Below, one piece after another: positions 1 to 8,629 of a DNA stretch of 64,000 nt. This DNA is from Aliiglaciecola sp. LCG003 (GTDB lineage Bacteria > Pseudomonadota > Gammaproteobacteria > Enterobacterales > Alteromonadaceae). How positions within the stretch are numbered: the first letter of the stretch is position 1; the number at the start of each line of letters is the position of its first letter. The notes beneath the pieces are model-generated. The model had not been told where the DNA came from. It saw nothing but the letters and a program-made list of their open reading frames with translations, and did no database searches. The position numbers and the translations under genes were made by a program. The stretch lies in contig NZ_CP128185.1 in assembly GCF_030316135.1 (NCBI RefSeq), forward strand, positions 124,001 to 188,000. Direction: 5' to 3'.

Positions 1-1
1 T

Positions 2-787
2 GTCAACTATCGATGGAATGAGAAGGTCATGACCTATCTAAGTTATTCTGAAGGCTTTAAAGGCGGCGGTTGGAATAGCCATTTCAATGTACCGCAAAAT
101 GATCCAGAAATATTGGAAGCGCTACATTCATTTGATGAAGAGAATGCTACCTCCTATGAATTTGGTTTTAAGCTTGATCTGTTAGATGATAGCTTGCGGT
201 TAAACGGTGCAATTTTTGACACTGACTATGACGACTTACAATTTGTTTATCGAGTGGGTGTTGCTCCATTCTTAGCTAATGCTGGTAAAGCTTCAATGTC
301 GGGCGGAGAGTTGGAATTAACTTGGGTACCTACTGATGAATGGATTATCCAAGGTGGTATCGGCTATTTAGATGATTCTTTGGATGAAGTCGCTGAGATC
401 CCGGGTACTTCAACCGGTGTGGATATCACTAAAACTTTGCCCTATACCCCTGAAGTTCAGTGGAATCTGGGCGTAGGTTATATTGCTTCGTTGGGCAATG
501 GTATTAGCATTTTGCCGCGTTTAGATAGCTCATATAACTCTGAGCAATTCTTTGATACCAGTAACACGGTAGAAATTGCGCAAAATGATAGTGTGACCTT
601 GATTAACGCATCTGTGGCTGTAGAAGCTGATGACAAGCAATGGCGGGTCGCCTTGTCAGTAAGTAATCTGACTGACGAGCTATACCCGGTAGCAGGTAAC
701 TCATCTTTGAGCACAGGTAGTGGCTATGCTGAGATTGCTTATGCAAGAGGCAAAGAGTATCACTTGAGTGTGAATTATAATTTCTAA
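2..787 (+). CDS. TonB-dependent receptor, C-terminal part (5' end outside window)
   Basis: The reading frame is open from the window edge, so this is the 3' part of a larger gene and the internal ATG at 29 is not the start. The visible 261 residues are alternating beta-strands of an outer-membrane barrel. They include the 'YLSYSEGFKGGGWNS' strand typical of TonB-dependent receptors, the late 'VSNLTDELY' motif and a C-terminal phenylalanine (NYNF). The segment resembles the C-terminus of the receptor at 34664-37120 (shared YLSYS.xFK.GG.NS, QFFDTSNT / QYFDSSNT and AEIAYAR / AEAIYAR blocks), so the two are paralogues. The location next to aromatic catabolism genes suggests uptake of an aromatic compound, which is inference. 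A strong hairpin terminator follows. Confidence 0.93.
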   Translation, partial: VNYRWNEKVMTYLSYSEGFKGGGWNSHFNVPQNDPEILEALHSFDEENATSYEFGFKLDLLDDSLRLNGAIFDTDYDDLQFVYRVGVAPFLANAGKASMSGGELELTWVPTDEWIIQGGIGYLDDSLDEVAEIPGTSTGVDITKTLPYTPEVQWNLGVGYIASLGNGISILPRLDSSYNSEQFFDTSNTVEIAQNDSVTLINASVAVEADDKQWRVALSVSNLTDELYPVAGNSSLSTGSGYAEIAYARGKEYHLSVNYNF

Positions 788-802
788 ACAGTGACATTCA
801 CT

Positions 803-833
803 AAAAAAGGATGACTGAGGTCATCCTTTTTTT
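803..833. terminator. Intrinsic terminator, probably bidirectional
   Basis: AAAAAAGGATGAC pairs with GTCATCCTTTTTT around a four-base loop, and seven T follow on the plus strand. It lies between the receptor ending at 787 and the convergent hydrolase ending at 868. The A-run on the left can serve as the T-run for minus-strand transcripts. Confidence 0.9.
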
Positions 834-867
834 ATGGGCGCGGTTAGGAGTATATAGTGCAGATTAA

Positions 868-1593
868 TTATTGGTTTTGCACTTCGAGCCAGTTAAGTAA
901 TATTGTCAGGAATACCTTTGGTTGCTCCATTGCCACCATATGGCCGCAGTCTTCAATGACGCTAAACTGGGGGTTGTGAATATATTGGCAAAATGCCTGA
1001 TGTTGAGCCAGGGTCGACCACTGATCTTGCCGACCACACCCAACTAGGGTAGGACAGGATAAAGTCTTGAGCACATCATAAGCGGGCTGACGATGTAATA
1101 ATGCAGCCACCTGATTGTGAAACTGCTGTGGTGAATAATCCAGTACCATAGCCTCTATGCGTTTTAGTAATGCTTTATCATCGCGCCGATTAGGATGCAG
1201 CATTTGAGGTATCCAAGTTCCAGCAACCGCTTGCATCCCGCTTGTATTGGCAATATCTAGCAATATTTGCCGTTTCTGTGGCTCATTATCTGCCACGCCA
1301 TGCACTCCGGTGTCAAATAATGCCAAAGACAGGACTCTGTCAGGCGCTAAACGCATGACTTCCAAGGCTACACGGGCGCCCATTGAGTGACCAATTAGAT
1401 GAAAGCTTGCAGGTTGTTGATCTAAAATGGATTTGGCCATTGCATCAAAACGATCAAAGTTGGCTAAGTTAGGGCAATATATTAAAAAATTTTCACTAAG
1501 CGCGGGAATTTGCTCTGCCCAAAATTTTGCATTGCACATTAGTCCCGAGATCAACACGACATGCTTGGTGATTTTGAGTTGGTCAGTGCCCAT
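868..1593 (-). CDS. Alpha/beta-fold hydrolase
   Basis: 241 residues with the fold's landmarks: an oxyanion strand (VVLISGLMCNAKFW), the nucleophile elbow GHSMG (Ser near residue 70), a candidate acidic residue in GCGRQDQW and the catalytic His in DCGHMVAMEQP near the C-terminus. There is no signal peptide, so it is cytoplasmic. The length and sequence style resemble 3-oxoadipate enol-lactonase-like and small aromatic-ester hydrolases, but the substrate cannot be read from sequence. Its ATG shares one base with the stop codon of the upstream membrane-protein gene (TAATG), so the two are translationally coupled. The surroundings suggest hydrolysis of an ester or lactone of an imported aromatic. 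Confidence 0.85.
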   Translation of the reverse strand: MGTDQLKITKHVVLISGLMCNAKFWAEQIPALSENFLIYCPNLANFDRFDAMAKSILDQQPASFHLIGHSMGARVALEVMRLAPDRVLSLALFDTGVHGVADNEPQKRQILLDIANTSGMQAVAGTWIPQMLHPNRRDDKALLKRIEAMVLDYSPQQFHNQVAALLHRQPAYDVLKTLSCPTLVGCGRQDQWSTLAQHQAFCQYIHNPQFSVIEDCGHMVAMEQPKVFLTILLNWLEVQNQ

Positions 1594-2681
1594 TAACTTT
1601 TACGCTTTACGGGCCAGAAATCAAAACCCCCAGATACAAAATTAATCACTGGAAATGTGATTCCCAGCATGGCGGTGGCAATCCATATTTCTTTAGCATA
1701 GCCTCGCTCGGGTCCAGCTATAAGTGTCTCTCCAACCATTAACGGCAATATAAACTGATACAGTTGGTACATAATAAATGCACCCACAAAACAAATTCCG
1801 GACTTAAGAACGCCTTTTAAGGGCTGTTGTAGGTTGGAAAATAACTGAAACTGCATCATGTTCTGCACCAAAAAAGTCCCAAAGATGATACACACAGGCC
1901 CCTTAACCATGAAGTCCATAGGATCCATAGCTAAGATATTGACAAACAGGTAGTAAACTAAAAAGGTTAAAATCAGTATTTGGATGGTAACGACTAATCC
2001 CAACTGGGGCTGTTTATCGCTGTTAACTAACAGCGCCGCGGGCCATAGGTCAAACATAGTGACAACCATCAATACCGAAGCGCAAGTGACGGCGAATGTC
2101 AGTGCCGTGATACCGTTAAAAAGACCGCCTGGGTCTAGCGAGTGGGGATAAAACGGTAACTCTGCAAAAAAGTGATAGTCATAAAAGATCATGAAAAGCG
2201 CTAAATTTAAGACATAACAATAGACAAGCGTTGCAATACCTAGCGCGATTGGATGAGTAAAAAATTGTGTCATCGGCCAGCAGCCAAAGGCAATCACCAC
2301 AAACAAACTGACAACCACTGACTGAATGACAAAGTGAATAAGGATCGGGCTCAATATCCCTTGACCTATAGTAAAATAGAGAATGGTCGTGACTATCAAA
2401 CTGGCAACACAGAACATCGCCGTCATGATTAAGCCTTTAAGCGGTTGCCCAACAGTGGTGACAACTTTGGGTATGCTGTTATGCCAAACAATGGCTTGTA
2501 CAATCTGAAAGGGCGTGGCACACATAAAGGCTAAACTTACCCAACCCACAAAGAAATCTTGCCCGAAATACTGGTTAGCAAAATAGACTAATGAAAAGGT
2601 TAACGCTAATACCCAAAAGATACTCAGTAAACCGACTAAAACGATTTTGTTGGGAGAAACCGAATTAACACTGCCATCCAT
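1593..2681 (-). CDS. Polytopic membrane protein with internal repeats, unknown function
   Basis: About 362 residues, almost entirely hydrophobic segments, with roughly ten predicted transmembrane spans. I do not recognise the family. Internal repetition is visible: QPLKGLI near residue 73 recurs as QPLKGVL near residue 293, and a F-x-x-W-P motif occurs three times (FGCWP, FDLWP, FDFWP), each closing a block of about 100 residues. The start is set at the ATG at 2681, which has GGAG six bases upstream; an ATG at 2726 would add 15 residues without a clear ribosome site. It is coupled to the hydrolase gene at 868-1593. A role as transporter or membrane partner for the hydrolase pathway is a guess. 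Confidence 0.7.
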   Translation of the reverse strand: MDGSVNSVSPNKIVLVGLLSIFWVLALTFSLVYFANQYFGQDFFVGWVSLAFMCATPFQIVQAIVWHNSIPKVVTTVGQPLKGLIMTAMFCVASLIVTTILYFTIGQGILSPILIHFVIQSVVVSLFVVIAFGCWPMTQFFTHPIALGIATLVYCYVLNLALFMIFYDYHFFAELPFYPHSLDPGGLFNGITALTFAVTCASVLMVVTMFDLWPAALLVNSDKQPQLGLVVTIQILILTFLVYYLFVNILAMDPMDFMVKGPVCIIFGTFLVQNMMQFQLFSNLQQPLKGVLKSGICFVGAFIMYQLYQFILPLMVGETLIAGPERGYAKEIWIATAMLGITFPVINFVSGGFDFWPVKRKS

Positions 2682-2753
2682 GATGTACTCCAAATATGTA
2701 TTCGCAAGAATTAGTTTGTTGACCATTAAAACCGTTTAGCCAACGGATTATGT

Positions 2754-2792
2754 AAAAAGATCAGGCTGTAAAGCACAGCCTGATCTTTTTTT
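2754..2792 (-). terminator. Intrinsic terminator downstream of the TonB receptor
   Basis: A 16-bp perfect stem (AAAAAGATCAGGCTGT / ACAGCCTGATCTTTTT) with loop AAAGC. It lies just after the minus-strand receptor ending at 2815 and before the membrane-protein gene starting at 2681. That separates the two minus-strand units. A/T runs on both sides allow bidirectional action. Confidence 0.9.
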
Positions 2793-2814
2793 AGTAGACC
2801 TTAATTTATCGGGT

Positions 2815-5370
2815 TTAGAACGACCATTTACCGATCAAGCCATACATAGGTTCGCCTTCATTAGCGATACAATATGCTACGCCCCCAACTGCGGTTAACT
2901 CCCACTTATAGGTACAGCGTTTGTCACCGGTTATGTTATTACCATAAAGGGTCATCTCATACTGTTCGTCTTCTCCAAAGGTCCACACTACACGGGCATT
3001 CAACTGTTTGGTGGGTTCCAACTCATTCACCAAAGCTCTCTCCATTGCGTAAGCTTTCGGTGCGCTGCGATATTGATAATCAAGCTGCATATCGACTAGG
3101 TTGTTATTAACCTCAAAACTCTTGGTTAGCATTAGATTTGCTGATCTATCGGCTGCGAAAGGCAGTTCATGGCCAGTCTGCGCGGCAGATTCATCGGACG
3201 ATTTGGTTATCTCGGTATCTTGCAAACCAATACCACCTTGCAATCGCATGTCACCGGGTAATGCCCAGCGGAACTCTAGCTCCAGACCTTTTAGCTCTGA
3301 TTCGTCAATGTTGACAAAATCAGGTCCATTGGGACCAACGAAAAACTGCTGCTGATCTTCCCAGATATAGTAAAAGGCAGCACCATTGAGTTGTAAGGTG
3401 CCATCTAACAAGGTTGATTTAAAGCCCGCTTCCACTGCATCTAGTATTTCCACATCCACGTTTTGGCGAGGGATCCCAGTGTGCGGACCATGGATAAATT
3501 CCACATCACTCTTACCCGAGCGGAAACCTCGAGAAAAACTCGCATAACCAAATAAATCTTTATTGAATTTGTAATCCAGTCCAATTTTACCGCCAATTTC
3601 ACTGAAGCTCAGGTCTTCTTGGGGGCCACCGATATCCTGACGACATAAAGTTCCTCGGTTATCCGCAGTGCTGCCGCTAAATAAGTTTCCATCACCATCA
3701 AAATCACATAATGGATAAGCTTCCGATACACTTAGTGTTGTCGACTTGTCCCAGAAGAAGCCATTAGGGCGTAAGGTGTTATCTAAATTACCTACAATTA
3801 AACTCGGTAATTTTTTCTTATCATGGGTATAGCGTAAGCCAAAGGTTAGGCCCAGTTTGTCGGTTAATTCAAATTCGGTATGCACATAAGGAGACCAGAC
3901 AAAGTTCTCTACTTCAGCTATCGAAAAAGAAGTCTGGTTACTTGCAGGGTTACCGCCAAAGGCTAGAATAACTAAACCACCACCTGCAGGGGGGCCACCA
4001 TAGGGAAGGGCTGAAATACCAAAGCCGACATTTTGACTTAAGGTAGAGTCCTCTCCAAACAAATATAAACCGGCGATCCATTTAAACGAAGAATCTTCCC
4101 CTGAAATTAAGCGGAATTCCTGACTCCACTGTTCATATTCTTGGTCTTGATTTATCGCTTGAATGGCTTGTGGAGCAGGTGCGGGACCACCTAATTGTTC
4201 GTTTATGAAAACGCTTAAAGACGACACATTTCCAGCATTGGCGTTGCCGCCCACATCATAACCCCAACGCACTTCAGTGGAATCATAAGAGGTAATCGAG
4301 GAAAAAGCCGCCCAATCCATATCATGTACAATTTTGAGATAGCCGCCGATATTATCCATTTCAAAGGGTTGTGAGTGATTTACATAAACGTCATGCCAAT
4401 CACCTGTTGATGGGTTGTCGCCTTGATTGTTATAAGTATTTGCATAGTAGCGTTCGAAATCGATTTGCTCACCTGGCGCAAATCGAGATGTAGGAAGGGG
4501 GCCATTTTCGGGGATACCATTTTCAATACGAGTCCCTACGGTCCTTACCGGATCTAATTGACTATCTTCATTAGCAACATGGATGTTGGCGGTAATTTGG
4601 GTTTTATCAGTAGGTTGAAAAAGCAAAGTTGCGCGCAAGGACTGACTTTCCTTGTCGCCAAACTCATTGTCCCCAGATGATAAGTCATTCCAGATCCCAT
4701 CTCGCTTGTATGATTTTGCCGCTAAGCGTAATGCTGTTTTATCCGACAGGCCTATTGTGCCCGCAGCTTCAAGATCAACTAGACCGAAATTACCCAGATT
4801 GACACTAATATAGCCATCTGTATCACCATCTAAGTTGGGCTGATTGGAAATATAGTTGACTGCGCCGCCAGTGGTATTTCGGCCAAATAAAGAATTCTGT
4901 GGTCCACGCAAAATTTCAATGCGTTCCATATCAAATAATCCTACACCGGATAAGTATGGGGCACTCATGGTTACTTCATCCATATATATTCCCACCGCAC
5001 CGGTTGCGGTGCCAAAGAAGTCAGAAGTCCCAACTCCGCGGATATTAATCTGTTGGTTAGCAGCGTTTTGCCCGGAGATATTCACATTGGGCGTAATGCG
5101 AGTAATATCTGAGGCTTTTTGGATACCTAATTTCTTGAGTTGGTCGCCGTAAACAGCTTGCATGGAAATAGGCACTTCCTGAATCGACTCAGAGCGTTTT
5201 TGTGCGGTAACGATTATGGTCTCCAATGATTCAACTTTCTTATCTTCGGACTGATCTTGTGCAAACACACCCTGACTGGCCAGAATTAACCCAATCGCAG
5301 TGCATAGGGGACGTCTTGATGCTGTTAGTGGTCTTAAATTTTTAAGCATAGGTAAGCTGGTTGCTCTCAT
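2815..5370 (-). CDS. TonB-dependent receptor
   Basis: 851 residues, outer membrane. The signal peptide ends near 'SQGVFAQ'. A TonB-box-like 'ETIIVTAQKR' is followed by the plug domain (QEVPISMQAV, QINIRGVGTSDF, ERIEILRGPQNSLFGRNTTGG) and a 22-strand barrel ending in 'LIGKWSF'. The ATG at 5370 is preferred because AGAGAG lies just upstream; the frame is open to 5430 but lacks a ribosome site there. The gene is divergent from the tandem-HTH LysR gene, which is probably its regulator. A dyad element at 5451-5485 lies about 80-115 bases upstream of the start. The substrate is probably a plant- or lignin-derived aromatic, from the neighbouring vanillin/vanillate genes. Confidence 0.95.
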   Translation of the reverse strand: MRATSLPMLKNLRPLTASRRPLCTAIGLILASQGVFAQDQSEDKKVESLETIIVTAQKRSESIQEVPISMQAVYGDQLKKLGIQKASDITRITPNVNISGQNAANQQINIRGVGTSDFFGTATGAVGIYMDEVTMSAPYLSGVGLFDMERIEILRGPQNSLFGRNTTGGAVNYISNQPNLDGDTDGYISVNLGNFGLVDLEAAGTIGLSDKTALRLAAKSYKRDGIWNDLSSGDNEFGDKESQSLRATLLFQPTDKTQITANIHVANEDSQLDPVRTVGTRIENGIPENGPLPTSRFAPGEQIDFERYYANTYNNQGDNPSTGDWHDVYVNHSQPFEMDNIGGYLKIVHDMDWAAFSSITSYDSTEVRWGYDVGGNANAGNVSSLSVFINEQLGGPAPAPQAIQAINQDQEYEQWSQEFRLISGEDSSFKWIAGLYLFGEDSTLSQNVGFGISALPYGGPPAGGGLVILAFGGNPASNQTSFSIAEVENFVWSPYVHTEFELTDKLGLTFGLRYTHDKKKLPSLIVGNLDNTLRPNGFFWDKSTTLSVSEAYPLCDFDGDGNLFSGSTADNRGTLCRQDIGGPQEDLSFSEIGGKIGLDYKFNKDLFGYASFSRGFRSGKSDVEFIHGPHTGIPRQNVDVEILDAVEAGFKSTLLDGTLQLNGAAFYYIWEDQQQFFVGPNGPDFVNIDESELKGLELEFRWALPGDMRLQGGIGLQDTEITKSSDESAAQTGHELPFAADRSANLMLTKSFEVNNNLVDMQLDYQYRSAPKAYAMERALVNELEPTKQLNARVVWTFGEDEQYEMTLYGNNITGDKRCTYKWELTAVGGVAYCIANEGEPMYGLIGKWSF

Positions 5371-5836
5371 TATTATTCTCTCTTGTGTTTGTCTGCATGA
5401 CTTACGGCTAGGGTAGTATTGCTTAAACATTAGCCACCTTTAGGTTTTTACACCAATCATAAAAAGTAACAAAGCCATTACTTTTGTTTAACATGACTAA
5501 GTTGAAATATTTACGCTATGAAACTAATCAATAGTTCTCCATTGACCGTTATTTATACAGCAGTCAAAAAAGCAATAATTGGCTCGGGAAGGACGTGCTT
5601 AGCTAGAAGTCACCGTCGAAATTTCTAATACAAGGTTCTCTGAAAAGATAAAAATTATCTTTTGTCAAACTTATGTTAAAGTTTTGCCTGTTAGCCGTTT
5701 TCATGGCGAATCTGTTTATGGAAAAACTCAGGATAGTGTTTATAATTGCGGTGTACATTAATATTTTAAGATGAAATTTTCACCGTCGTATTATATCTTA
5801 AAAAATATTTATTCATGCTGAAAGTGCGAGGTTATG
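5371..5836. other. Divergent intergenic region between TonB receptor and LysR gene
   Basis: 466 bases of AT-rich DNA with no credible gene. It holds the dyad element at 5451-5485 on the receptor side. Towards the LysR gene it is T/A-rich (about 5640-5820) and probably contains that gene's promoter, but no convincing -35/-10 pair could be fixed by eye. Confidence 0.6.
5451..5485. promoter_or_regulatory. Conserved dyad element, copy A (candidate operator)
   Basis: 33 of 35 bases are identical to 11677-11711. The core is an inverted repeat, AAAAGTAA - 8 bases - TTACTTTT, perfect in this copy. It sits upstream of the minus-strand TonB receptor and beside the divergent LysR-type gene. Likely binding site of a regulator common to both loci; the LysR protein is the obvious candidate (inference). 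Confidence 0.65.
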
Positions 5837-7132
5837 ATGATCTGTATTAGCAAAAATGATGTGCCTGACCTTAGCTTGCGCCAGCTAAAAGCAGTCGTCT
5901 ATGTGAATAAATGCAAAAATGTCACTAAAGCAGCGAATGAACTTAATCGCTCACAAACCGCTATCACTAAAGCGATAAATGATTTGGAATTACGTCTAAA
6001 TCGCCAATTATTTGATCGCTCGTCCACTGGCATGATGCCAACGGTTTATGGCAAAGCTGTGGCAAAACGTGCCCAATTAGCCCTTGATGAATTGCAAAAA
6101 GCCGGTGTGGTCTACGCCAGCTTTATGAAAGATAGTCGGCCTTACCACGTTATCCCAATATTCTCGATGGATGTAAGTTACAAGCGTTTGGCTGCATTTA
6201 TCGCCTTGTTTGAAAAGAAAAATTTTCAGTGCGCGGCTGATTCTCTAGGCAATACTAAAGCCTCAATATATAGCTCTGTTCGTCAGATGGAAGAGTGGTT
6301 GGGTTTAAAGTTGTTCGAAACCGAACCTGATGGTGTCTCACCAACGGCTTTTGGCAAAATATTGGCCATGCACGTGAAAATGGCCTTCGCTGAAATACGC
6401 AGGTGCCTAGAGGATTTGGTCAGTATCGACGGTGTTACTCAGGGCTCAGTCAATATAGGTACTTTGCCTTACACCCGAACCTATATCACTCCTAAGGCCA
6501 TAAACCAGGTGTTATTAGAGCATCCCGAACTAGATGTTACTACTCAGGAAGGCTCTTATGGTGTAATGGAGGCAGCCTTACGTAGCGGTGACATCGACTT
6601 TATTGTTGGCGCCGTACGTGAACATGAACCCGGTTCAGATATCACCACGGAAATTTTATTTGAGGATAAATTGGCCGTGATTGCCCGTGCCGATCATCCT
6701 TTGATGTTACAAAAGCAGATTAATCTTCAATTGTTGCAGGGTTTGCCTTGGGTGTTGCCGGCTAAAGGCTCCCCAGCATGGCACTTATTCAATGAAACTC
6801 TGGAGAGTTATAATATGATTCATCCAGAACATGCAATTCACACTAGTTCGTTATCAATGGTACGTGGATTATTAATCGACAGTGATAGAGTTGCACTGTT
6901 GTCAGAGCATCAAATTTATTACGAAAAAAAATGTGGTTTGTTGGATGTGCTGCCTGTTGAACTCCCAGATACCTATCGACCAATTGGCGTTACTTTGCGT
7001 AAAGCATCGCAGCCCTCGCCTGCGGCTAAACTTTGTTTAGATCAGTTGCGTATCGTGGCTGAGCAAGTCAAACAATTGGCAAAACCTAGTTATAATATTC
7101 AGTCAAGTATTCCGCGAAAAATACCAGCTTGA
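5837..7132 (+). CDS. LysR-type regulator with two tandem N-terminal HTH domains
   Basis: 431 residues, about 120 longer than ordinary LysR proteins because the DNA-binding domain is present twice. HTH 1 covers residues 12-95 (LRQLKAVVYV, TKAANELNRSQTAITKAI, LFDRSSTGMMPT, GKAV). HTH 2 covers about 112-195 (YKRLAAFIAL, AADSLGNTKASIYSSVRQME, LFETEPDGVSPTAFGKIL). One ordinary LysR effector-binding domain follows (GSVNIGTLPYTR, LRSGDIDFIVGAV, LAVIARADHPL). The second ATG (5837) is spaced better from GCGAGG than the first (5834). It is divergent from the TonB receptor and probably regulates it; the aromatic effector is inferred from context. Confidence 0.92.
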   Translation: MICISKNDVPDLSLRQLKAVVYVNKCKNVTKAANELNRSQTAITKAINDLELRLNRQLFDRSSTGMMPTVYGKAVAKRAQLALDELQKAGVVYASFMKDSRPYHVIPIFSMDVSYKRLAAFIALFEKKNFQCAADSLGNTKASIYSSVRQMEEWLGLKLFETEPDGVSPTAFGKILAMHVKMAFAEIRRCLEDLVSIDGVTQGSVNIGTLPYTRTYITPKAINQVLLEHPELDVTTQEGSYGVMEAALRSGDIDFIVGAVREHEPGSDITTEILFEDKLAVIARADHPLMLQKQINLQLLQGLPWVLPAKGSPAWHLFNETLESYNMIHPEHAIHTSSLSMVRGLLIDSDRVALLSEHQIYYEKKCGLLDVLPVELPDTYRPIGVTLRKASQPSPAAKLCLDQLRIVAEQVKQLAKPSYNIQSSIPRKIPA

Positions 7133-7285
7133 GTTGAGCATGCAAAGTAAGGCAACTGATGTTGTGTTTTCAGGTGAAGTTATGCATGTAATCGGTTCAA
7201 CTGTGTATGAGAAACGATAAACACACCTTGTCTGTTTTCAAAAATGGGTTAGCCTGAACATCCATAATGATAATTGAGTCTTTGT

Positions 7286-8512
7286 ATGTCTGCCGCTCAA
7301 TCACCGCCTGCAACAATACTATTAAACTATAGATTAATTTCATTGTTGGCGATTTTAATTAGTACTTCATCGCTAACGATTGGTATTAGCATCCCCGTAT
7401 TACCGCAAATTGCGATAGGCCTAAATGCAGATTTGAGTTCTGCAACTTTGGTGGTTTCCAGTTACTTTTTTGGCTACGCCATTGGACAAATTCCAGCGGG
7501 ATTTTTGGCTGATAGATGGGGCAGGTTACCTGTTGTTTATCTAGGGTGTGCCATTTTTATCCTATCCGGCCTGATTGGTGCGTTCAGCGACAATTTAATG
7601 GTGCTGCTGGTAATGCGCTTTATTCAAGGGCTTGGCGGAGCGGTAGGCCCAGTGCTGAGCCGCACTATAGTGCGTGATATAAGCGAAGGACAAACGACCT
7701 TGCGGTTAATGGCGATATTAAGTGTTGTGCTGGCCATATCTACCCTAATCGCACCGCTTGTAGGTAGTATCCTAGCAAGTTTTTGGGGGTGGCGAGCAAC
7801 ACTAGTGGCGCTGCCATTGGTCATCTTATTTACCGCTATCGGCTTGATGCTGACGTTAAAGGAAACCAGACCTAGGCAAAATCAACTACAGCATTTTAGC
7901 CAGCAATTAATCCTAAGTTGGAAGAGTTTTTATGCCAACAAACAATGCATATGGGCGACGGTAATTATTGGCTGCTCATTTGGAGGCTATGCATCTTTAC
8001 TTGGTAGTACGGGCGCAGTGTTGCAAGATATTTATGGGTTCAATCTAGAACAGGTGGGGTTTTTAATCGCACTGAGTATTATTCCATATGTTGTTGCTAC
8101 CTTGATCACCCGCAAGCTCACCGCCCACTATTCTGCAAAGGCTATTTTAGGGGTAGGCATGGTATGTTTTACCTTCGCAGCTTTGATGTTTATCCCCATG
8201 GTTTGGTTTGGGCATGCGCCCTTCGTGATGCTGTGGAGTGCGATCGCTATGTATATGCTGGGTTTCGGGTTTATGTTCCCCACCACTACTAGTTTGATTT
8301 TACAACCTCTGCCTAACACTGCCGGTTTCGCCGCATCGATGTTGGGAACCGCGCAAACCACAGCCGGTGCTATTGTTAGTGCTATAGCTGCGTTGCTATA
8401 CAATCAGAGCATCACACCTTTATGCTTTTTATTGGGCAGTGCGGGGTTAATCAGTGCGATTATTTATTTCTTAACACTGCGAAGACAAAGGCCTGATGCT
8501 AGTGTGGGATAA
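7286..8512 (+). CDS. MFS transporter, Bcr/CflA-like
   Basis: 408 residues with 12 predicted membrane spans. The first half has the antiporter signature region (SSYFFGYAIGQIPAGFLADRWGRLPV) and 'RFIQGLGGAVGPVLSRTIVRD', closely following Bcr/CflA proton-driven exporters. ATG 7286 is preferred over a TTG at 7274 in the same frame. It lies downstream of the LysR gene on the same strand with about 150 bases between, so co-transcription is possible. In this aromatic-catabolism setting an exporter of toxic phenolics or intermediates is plausible, but import cannot be excluded. Confidence 0.88.
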   Translation: MSAAQSPPATILLNYRLISLLAILISTSSLTIGISIPVLPQIAIGLNADLSSATLVVSSYFFGYAIGQIPAGFLADRWGRLPVVYLGCAIFILSGLIGAFSDNLMVLLVMRFIQGLGGAVGPVLSRTIVRDISEGQTTLRLMAILSVVLAISTLIAPLVGSILASFWGWRATLVALPLVILFTAIGLMLTLKETRPRQNQLQHFSQQLILSWKSFYANKQCIWATVIIGCSFGGYASLLGSTGAVLQDIYGFNLEQVGFLIALSIIPYVVATLITRKLTAHYSAKAILGVGMVCFTFAALMFIPMVWFGHAPFVMLWSAIAMYMLGFGFMFPTTTSLILQPLPNTAGFAASMLGTAQTTAGAIVSAIAALLYNQSITPLCFLLGSAGLISAIIYFLTLRRQRPDASVG

Positions 8513-8529
8513 GTGACTAAACGTGAAAA

Positions 8530-8586
8530 AGACCATATAGCAGGTTTAAATCGCAATAGAATGGATTTAATCCGGCACTATGGTCT
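8530..8586. terminator. Long hairpin between convergent genes (candidate terminator)
   Basis: AGACCATA at 8530 pairs with TATGGTCT at 8579-8586, and an inner TTAAATC pairs with GATTTAA. It lies between the plus-strand MFS gene and the minus-strand vdh. T-runs are weak, so it may be a stem-loop mRNA end rather than a classical terminator. Confidence 0.55.
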
Positions 8587-8629
8587 ATTAAGTAGTCACA
8601 ACTAGCATTAATGGAGCGGGGCGCTTGGG

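Noticed and set aside
5451-5485. Reading the dyad element as a standard T-N11-A LysR box
   Set aside because: The symmetric GTAA and TTAC arms are separated by eight bases, giving T-N12-A; the standard box spacing is not met.
7274-7285. TTG start for the Bcr-type MFS gene
   Set aside because: ATG 7286 is in frame four codons later and is the more probable start; the extension has no conserved content.
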